Of a DNA stretch of 10,303 bases, positions 5,878 through 10,303 are shown in pieces. Each line of letters begins with the position of its first letter. Within the stretch, counting starts at the first letter, position 1. The notes beneath the pieces were generated by a model that saw only the letters and a program-made list of their open reading frames with translations, did no database searches and was not told the DNA's origin. The translations under genes and the position numbers were made by a program. The stretch covers positions 1 to 10,303 of the forward strand of contig JAJDDU010000473.1 in assembly GCA_029260155.1 (NCBI GenBank), given 5' to 3'. Source of the DNA: Phycisphaerae bacterium. Its GTDB lineage: Bacteria; Planctomycetota; Phycisphaerae; UBA1845.

Positions 5878-6663
5878 TTACCTGCTCAGCCACTCGCGCA
5901 GGACGGTGAAGAACTTGTCTCGGACCGCGCGTTCCAGCCAGGGGTAGTGGCCACAGTCGTTCCATTCGTGGTATTCCAACTGGGGGAGATGGGGCGTGAG
6001 ACTGTCGCGGATCATCCGGCCGGGGTGGGGGTCGGCTGTGCCGTGTAGCATGAGGACCGGCGCGGTGATGGCTGCGAATGCCGCGGGGTAGACGCCCTCG
6101 GTCTGCAGGCGAATCATGTCGTGCCATGTCTCGCGGTGAGCACGGGCGTCCAATTCCTCGGATTCCAGGTCGGTCGTGATCAGGTCGTGGGAGTATATCG
6201 GCAGTACTAAGTCGCCCAGGGCGCGCAGGCGTTCGTTGGGATCGGGAACCTCGTCCGTCAATCGCCCGATACGTCGCCGCAGGACGTCGTCCGTGTGCGC
6301 TTGTATGCTCGCATGCATGCGAGCGCGGGCAGCTTTGTCAAACGTACCACAGCCGATGAGGACAAGCGGTCCCGCGCCGTCAGGGTGGGCGGCAGCGTAA
6401 GCCAAAGCGAGCATGGCGCCCCAGGAGGATCCGACCAGCGCGGGGGGTGAGTGGCTGAATTGCGATTCGATCAACTCGTGGAGATCGGCGACGTGGCGGC
6501 CGACGGTGAGCCGTTCAGCGCCGCTGCCGCGCTGGAACGGCTCGAAAACCCGGAAGGAATCCGCAAGCCCGCGGGCGATGGGTGCCATGTTCCCGGCCGC
6601 GCCCGGCCCGCCGTGCAGGACGATGACGGTGGGACCGGAATCTCCGTATGTTCGGATTCGCAT
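5878..6663 (-). CDS. Alpha/beta hydrolase, prolyl iminopeptidase-like
   Basis: Predicted cytosolic serine hydrolase of 261 residues without a signal peptide. HGGPG (17-21) is the oxyanion-hole motif typical of the prolyl iminopeptidase branch. GSSWG (78-82) is the nucleophile elbow with S80, HGTADP gives the acid D211, and CGHYPWLE gives H239, so the triad is complete and in normal order. A lid or cap region lies at about residues 115-185. The common DQRG motif reads FQRG here (43-46), losing an acidic residue often seen in true iminopeptidases, so another esterase or amidase activity is equally likely; substrate cannot be assigned. The ATG at 6663 is chosen for its AAAGGGA ribosome binding site and for alignment with the family; the frame's 6681 start lies inside the palindrome. 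It follows the phosphatase gene by 49 bases on the same strand and may be cotranscribed with it. Confidence 0.9.
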   Translation of the reverse strand: MRIRTYGDSGPTVIVLHGGPGAAGNMAPIARGLADSFRVFEPFQRGSGAERLTVGRHVADLHELIESQFSHSPPALVGSSWGAMLALAYAAAHPDGAGPLVLIGCGTFDKAARARMHASIQAHTDDVLRRRIGRLTDEVPDPNERLRALGDLVLPIYSHDLITTDLESEELDARAHRETWHDMIRLQTEGVYPAAFAAITAPVLMLHGTADPHPGRMIRDSLTPHLPQLEYHEWNDCGHYPWLERAVRDKFFTVLREWLSR

Positions 6664-6675
6664 GGTTTCCCTTTG

Positions 6676-6700
6676 TGGCACCGGTTTTCAACCGGTGCCA
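6676..6700. repeat. Perfect palindrome (REP-like) between phosphatase and hydrolase genes
   Basis: TGGCACCGGTT (6676-6686), loop TTC, AACCGGTGCCA (6690-6700): an 11-base perfect stem, extendable by a G-T and a T-A pair. It is exactly 12 bases from the phosphatase stop (6713) and 12 bases from the hydrolase start (6663). There is no T tract on the minus strand, so it is not a standard terminator. One plus-strand frame reads GTGFQPVP through it, a peptide I remember from spurious planctomycete gene calls over dispersed repeats; that link is from memory. In the mRNA the hairpin would stand just before the hydrolase ribosome binding site. Confidence 0.75.
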
Positions 6701-6712
6701 TACTTTCGCGAT

Positions 6713-8755
6713 CTACATTCCGAACAGAGCCTGGAAAGCGCCGAAGTCGCGCATATCGAGATCGCCGTCGATATCGACGTCGAACACCGCGCAGCCCGGC
6801 GCGATGTCGTCACCGGAATCGCCTTGGCAGGCCACGAGGCTCGTGAAATCGAACAGGTCCACGTCTTCGTCGCCGTCGTAATCACCCGGCCCGCCTTGCT
6901 TGACGATCTGGACGGTGTTCGACACAAAACCGTTCAACCGCACGTTGCGGAGTGTCAGGACGTTGGCATCGACGGTGAGCAAACACGAGCCGTTGACAGT
7001 CTCGCTGAAGAACATGAGCGGGTGATCCCCAGCACCGCCCACGCCGGCACCCCCGTGACCTGCGACCACATAGACAGCCCCCCGGTTTGCATCAATACCG
7101 GCTGGCTTGTGGTAGGCACCGCCTCCTGTGGGAATGCCATCTCCCCCGTCGACAATGTGGCCTGGGGCGGTGGTCGGAGTATCGTAGCCACCGTCGACGA
7201 GAAACGACCGTTCGTAAATGTGCGAGTGCCCACCGAGGATCAGGTCGACACCGGCCGCCTCAAGGATGGGAAGGACGTTCTCGCGCATGTCGCGCATGCG
7301 CCCGCCGGAGTCGCCGACGTTGTCGGAGTCGTGCGTGCCCTTCGTATACGGCGGATGATGCCAGAATGCGATGAGCCACTCCTGATCGGTTGCCTGCAAG
7401 TCCTCGGTCAGCCAAGTCAGCATAGCCGATCCGGGAGACCGGTCTGTGTCGTGAGAGTCGAGACAGACGAAATGCACGTTGGCATAGTCGAAGGAGTAGT
7501 AGGCTTCAGTGCCGGAAGGAAGACCGCCCGCTTCAGCCGCTGTGGGCAGAACGTAGCTGTCGTAGTACGGTCCGGACTGCGCCCCCGAGTCGGAAGAGGC
7601 CCCTTCGTGGTTGCCGATGGCCGGCCAAACGACGGTGTGATTGAGAATATCGGCGTAGGGAGCGAAGAAGTTGTCGGTGAACTGGCTGTCGGAACCGACG
7701 GTGTAGGCCATGTCGCCGACGTGGATGAAGATGTCCGGCGGCGTCACGCCGGTCTCGCCGAGCATCGCGTCGCGCACCATCACCTGAGCAGCGCCGCCAG
7801 TGCCGGAATCTCCCACAACCCACGTGGTAAACGCGGCGTGCGTTCCGGGTGTCGCAGGTGTGACGAAGTAATGACCGTCGTCGCCCCCTGCGAGAGGTAC
7901 AGTCAGCGTGCCCACGTCATAGAAATACTGCGTGGACGGTGTCAGCCCGGTGAGCGTGATGACATGGTCTGTCACCAGGGACGGATCGGCCGACTCCTGC
8001 GACAGGTTTAGCGGGTCGGATCCGAATCGCACGCGGCTTCCAGAGGAAATGTCCGTTCGCCATACGATGGTCGTGGTCGTCGACGTGCCCTGCTGGAGGT
8101 AGGGCTTGCGGAACAGCAGCGCCGCCGGTTCGCCCTCGTTGATGACGACGGTCAGCTTGGGACGCAGAGCTGTGTTCGACACGTATTCGCTCGAACGGAA
8201 CTCGACGCCGTCCGCGCCGGTTGGAAGCACGATCCAGCCCTTGTTGCCGGCGGGGTCGTCGACCCAACGGGCGAGGCTCGCGGTGACGCCGATAGCGTGG
8301 GTTGCGATGTTGCCCGGCGCCTGCGTAACGACGGGGCCGAGATCTTCAGCCTGAACGCCGGGATCAGCGCCGAACGTGTTGAATGTCGTCGACACGTCCC
8401 AATCCGCTGAAGCATCGTACACGCCGCCCGTATCGCCACCGTTGTTGACGGTGTAGGTGAGCGTGGCCGACGTGATCTGTGATCCGATCGGAATCTGGTC
8501 GACTCCGACGCCGAAGATGCTGTCGAATCGAATGAGCGCGTAGTTGGCCGATCCCGATCCGGGCGGGTCGTCGGTGTCCCACTCAGCGACCAACAACCCG
8601 CCTTGCGGGATCGCCGGCGCGCTCTGTTTCAGGAACGTGTCCACCGCGCCCAAGTAGCCGTTGAGACCCTGCTGGAACGTGAGCGTGGCGCCGTTCAGTA
8701 TCGACGAGCAGCCGAGGGCGATCACTGCGGCGTGACGCAACGATGCGCGAATCAT
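6713..8755 (-). CDS. Exported purple acid phosphatase-like metallophosphoesterase with DNRLRE-like region and dockerin-type tail
   Basis: Predicted exported protein of 680 residues. Signal peptide at 1-22 (AVIALGCSSILNGA). Residues about 24-205 form a beta-rich domain resembling DNRLRE/CBM96-type modules (TFQQGLNGYLGAVDTFLKQ; RFDSI; SATLTYTV; ARWVDDPAGNKGWIV). Residues about 214-300 are the fibronectin-like N-terminal domain of purple acid phosphatases (RKPYLQQGTSTTTTIVWRT; LTPSTQYFYDVG). The calcineurin-like core has all five metal motifs: GDSG (D316), GDMAY (D348, Y351), GNHE (N382, H383), FWHH (H466) and GGHSH (H510, H512) followed by IYER. Y351 is the tyrosine that colours true purple acid phosphatases. 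The tail (625-673; DYDGDEDVDLFDF and DVDIDGDLDMRDF with C643 and C655) is an EF-hand dockerin-like module. It probably hydrolyses phosphate esters outside the cytoplasm; substrate unknown. GGGAGGTG stands before the ATG at 8755, which overlaps the upstream TPR stop as ATGA. Confidence 0.93.
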   Translation of the reverse strand: MIRASLRHAAVIALGCSSILNGATLTFQQGLNGYLGAVDTFLKQSAPAIPQGGLLVAEWDTDDPPGSGSANYALIRFDSIFGVGVDQIPIGSQITSATLTYTVNNGGDTGGVYDASADWDVSTTFNTFGADPGVQAEDLGPVVTQAPGNIATHAIGVTASLARWVDDPAGNKGWIVLPTGADGVEFRSSEYVSNTALRPKLTVVINEGEPAALLFRKPYLQQGTSTTTTIVWRTDISSGSRVRFGSDPLNLSQESADPSLVTDHVITLTGLTPSTQYFYDVGTLTVPLAGGDDGHYFVTPATPGTHAAFTTWVVGDSGTGGAAQVMVRDAMLGETGVTPPDIFIHVGDMAYTVGSDSQFTDNFFAPYADILNHTVVWPAIGNHEGASSDSGAQSGPYYDSYVLPTAAEAGGLPSGTEAYYSFDYANVHFVCLDSHDTDRSPGSAMLTWLTEDLQATDQEWLIAFWHHPPYTKGTHDSDNVGDSGGRMRDMRENVLPILEAAGVDLILGGHSHIYERSFLVDGGYDTPTTAPGHIVDGGDGIPTGGGAYHKPAGIDANRGAVYVVAGHGGAGVGGAGDHPLMFFSETVNGSCLLTVDANVLTLRNVRLNGFVSNTVQIVKQGGPGDYDGDEDVDLFDFTSLVACQGDSGDDIAPGCAVFDVDIDGDLDMRDFGAFQALFGM

Positions 8756-9690
8756 CGGCCACCTCCCGCCGAACTCCGCCGCCGATGTTCCACTTCATTC
8801 AGCAGCGACCGTGCCGCGCCGAAGCGCGGCGATTTCTCGATGGCTTCGACCAAGTCGAGACCGGCTTGTTCAAGTCGGCCCATGGCCACGCAAACGCGCG
8901 CGCGAGCGACAAGATTGATCGCCGTGCGACGACGCGCAAGAACACGCTCAGCTTCGGCGAGCGCGCGCTGCCGCTCAGCTCGCGCGTCATCGGCACGCCC
9001 TGCCGCCTCCAGCACGTCGGCCCGGCGCAGATACCATTGCGTCTTCACCCGCGATTGTGCCGTGACCTCCTCGATAAGCGAAAGAGCATCATCGTATCGC
9101 GTTCGGGCAATCTGCACGCGGATCAGCGCGAGTCGCAGCGCGACCGAGCCCCCACTGCGATCCAACCCGTCGCGATACCCGGACGCTGCTTCGTCCAGTC
9201 GGCCGAGACGTTCCTGAAGAATCCCTCTCGCAAGATACTGATCGAGATCGCCGCTACGATCGATCGCGACGGAGTAATCGTCGATTGCGGACTCCGCGCG
9301 GTTGTCGTGCGACCGAATACGAGCCCGTTCAGCGTACGCGTCGCTCGCGCGGCCGCCGCGCTGAATGTAGCGAGTCAGTTGCACCTCGCCCTCTGCGTCT
9401 CGCCCCATCGCGGAAAGCGTTAGCCCGAGTTCGAGCGCGATGACGTCGTTGTCGGAGTCGAGGACTCGGGCGCGTTCGAGATCGGTGTGTGATGCCGACG
9501 CGTTGTCGTCGAGGCGGTATAGGCGGCCGCGCTCGATGAGCGATTCGACGCGGTCCGGCGCGCGATCAAGCTGCCGGGTAACGGTTTCAATCTCGTGATG
9601 CAATCCGGGGTGGGCGCTCGTCCGCCCGGCGACTGTACCGACGGCAATGACCAGTACCACCGCAGTCTGTGAAAATCTCCGCTTCATCAT
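8752..9690 (-). CDS. Exported tetratricopeptide repeat protein
   Basis: Protein of 312 residues. The ATG at 9690 is chosen for the strong Shine-Dalgarno stretch GGGAGGGGAGGG in front of it; the next codon is also ATG (9687) and could be the true start. MMKRRFSQTAVVLVIAVGTVAGRTSA is a signal peptide, and cleavage after TSA would leave a mature protein beginning HPGLHHEI. The rest is a series of degenerate TPR helices (ESLIERGRLYRLDDNASAS; SDAYAERARIRSHDNRAESAIDDYSVAID; DQYLARGILQERLGRLDEAASGYRDGL; VARARVCVAMGRLEQAGLDLVEAIEKSP), roughly seven to eight repeats. TPR proteins bind other proteins and have no catalytic role. The 4-base ATGA overlap with the phosphatase gene suggests balanced production and a physical partnership, an inference. 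The periplasm or cell surface is the likely location. It follows another TPR gene after 81 bases. Confidence 0.88.
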   Translation of the reverse strand: MMKRRFSQTAVVLVIAVGTVAGRTSAHPGLHHEIETVTRQLDRAPDRVESLIERGRLYRLDDNASASHTDLERARVLDSDNDVIALELGLTLSAMGRDAEGEVQLTRYIQRGGRASDAYAERARIRSHDNRAESAIDDYSVAIDRSGDLDQYLARGILQERLGRLDEAASGYRDGLDRSGGSVALRLALIRVQIARTRYDDALSLIEEVTAQSRVKTQWYLRRADVLEAAGRADDARAERQRALAEAERVLARRRTAINLVARARVCVAMGRLEQAGLDLVEAIEKSPRFGAARSLLNEVEHRRRSSAGGGR

Positions 9691-9771
9691 CCCTCCCCTC
9701 CCATCACTGTGTCCGGTTGCAGGGCCAGTGCCGTGCTGCTCGACGATTGGGTGGCCCATCGTCATGGCGCC

Positions 9772-10303
9772 CTAACGCATGCGGGCCAATTCTGCCTCTG
9801 CTGCAATGAACCCGAACGCCGGCCAATAGGCACCCGCGACGACGCGCTCGTAGACAATCATAGCCTTGTCCCTCGCGTCCTTCACAAGATACTGCGTTCC
9901 CAGCCCATAACCAAGTGTGGCAACGTCGAGGTCGGCAGCGTTGTCGATGTCGAACAGTTCGACATCCGATAACGCTCCCTTGTACATCATAAGGCGCCGA
10001 TGGTAGGCGCGGTTTTCGATGATGTCCATGTCGGCGTGAATACTGTTGAGCAAGGCCTCCGCTTCGCTGTCCCGGCCGAGGCGCCTGAGCGCCATGTACA
10101 TCCAGTCGGTGGTCGCGACGAGGTTGTCGTCATAGCGCGTGGCGTACTTCATGGTCTCGCGATACGCGGCGAGCGCGCCTTCAAAATCGCCCTTGAGGTA
10201 GCGTGCCAGACCGAGGTGATACCACACGTTGAACGCGGTCGTCGTCAGCGGGATGTTGCGTGCATTGGGCATGCCGTCGGGCTCGATGTGATCCGGCTGA
10301 CCG
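9772..10303 (-). CDS. Tetratricopeptide repeat protein, 5' end outside window
   Basis: The C-terminal 176 residues are present; the frame is open to the window edge and the residues before the first ATG (10272), GQPDHIEPDG, read naturally into MPNARNIPLTTTAFNVWYHLGLARYLKGDFEGALAAYRE, so the true start is almost certainly beyond 10303. That last stretch is a clear TPR helix pair; DWMYMALRRLGRDSEAEALLNSI is a second, and the region from GYGLGTQYLVKDARDKAMIVYERVV to the end at AELARMR is a third. It resembles a conserved TPR family I remember with PDG-x-PNARN before the repeats, whose role is unknown. It heads the operon visible here and is followed after 81 bases by the second TPR gene. Catalytic residues are absent from this part. 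Confidence 0.82.
   Translation of the reverse strand, partial: GQPDHIEPDGMPNARNIPLTTTAFNVWYHLGLARYLKGDFEGALAAYRETMKYATRYDDNLVATTDWMYMALRRLGRDSEAEALLNSIHADMDIIENRAYHRRLMMYKGALSDVELFDIDNAADLDVATLGYGLGTQYLVKDARDKAMIVYERVVAGAYWPAFGFIAAEAELARMR

Noticed and set aside
6413..8011. Plus-strand open frame of 532 codons opposite the phosphatase
   Set aside because: The minus strand encodes all five metallophosphoesterase motifs here. The Val/Arg-rich antisense product matches no family and only picks up GTGFQPVP by reading through the palindrome.
419..8755. Cellulosome components, suggested by the dockerin-like tails
   Set aside because: No cohesin, scaffoldin or glycoside hydrolase is visible, and similar tails are widespread on planctomycete exported proteins without cellulosomes.
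8603..9423. Plus-strand open frames opposite the exported TPR gene
   Set aside because: Low-complexity Ser/Arg-rich shadows; the minus strand has a strong ribosome binding site, a signal peptide and TPR helices.

Overview
The window looks like chromosomal DNA of a GC-rich planctomycete, probably of the Phycisphaerae type. Three things suggest this. Two unrelated predicted secreted proteins carry the same C-terminal EF-hand (dockerin-like) tail with D-x-D-G-D-x-D loops and paired cysteines, a tail common on exported planctomycete proteins. A palindrome that translates as GTGFQPVP sits between two genes and resembles interspersed repeats I remember from planctomycete genomes. Several starts lack a Shine-Dalgarno sequence. 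The lineage is inferred from these traits, not from a marker gene.

Left part (1-4606). The 3' end of an unrecognised plus-strand gene (1-182) is followed by a minus-strand gene for an exported seven-repeat FG-GAP propeller protein with a thrombospondin type-3-like segment and a dockerin-type tail (419-1909). Next come two housekeeping genes back to back. folD (2077-2940, minus) makes one-carbon folate intermediates and has a good intrinsic terminator just after its stop. ilvC (3017-4006, plus) is the ketol-acid reductoisomerase of branched-chain amino acid synthesis. Only 76 bases separate folD and ilvC, and both start codons are preceded by TATCCT-N7, which suggests leaderless mRNAs. Behind ilvC lies a small predicted exported protein gene that appears broken by a frameshift (4027-4606).

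Right part (4770-10303), all on the minus strand and transcribed towards lower coordinates. In order of transcription: a TPR protein cut by the window edge; a second, exported TPR protein; a large exported purple-acid-phosphatase-like metallophosphoesterase (ATGA overlap with the TPR gene) with an N-terminal DNRLRE-like region and a dockerin-type tail; a 25-base perfect palindrome; an alpha/beta hydrolase of the prolyl iminopeptidase type; then, after a 206-base gap with a probable promoter, a BFD-like [2Fe-2S] protein coupled through TGATG to a membrane sugar transferase that probably starts a lipid-linked glycan.

No RNA genes, CRISPR array, transposase, prophage or defence genes are visible. 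No gap without a gene exceeds 300 bases. The points most worth following are the coupled [2Fe-2S] protein/sugar transferase pair, the symmetric leaderless folD/ilvC starts, the palindrome between the phosphatase and hydrolase genes, and the shared tail on two exported proteins.
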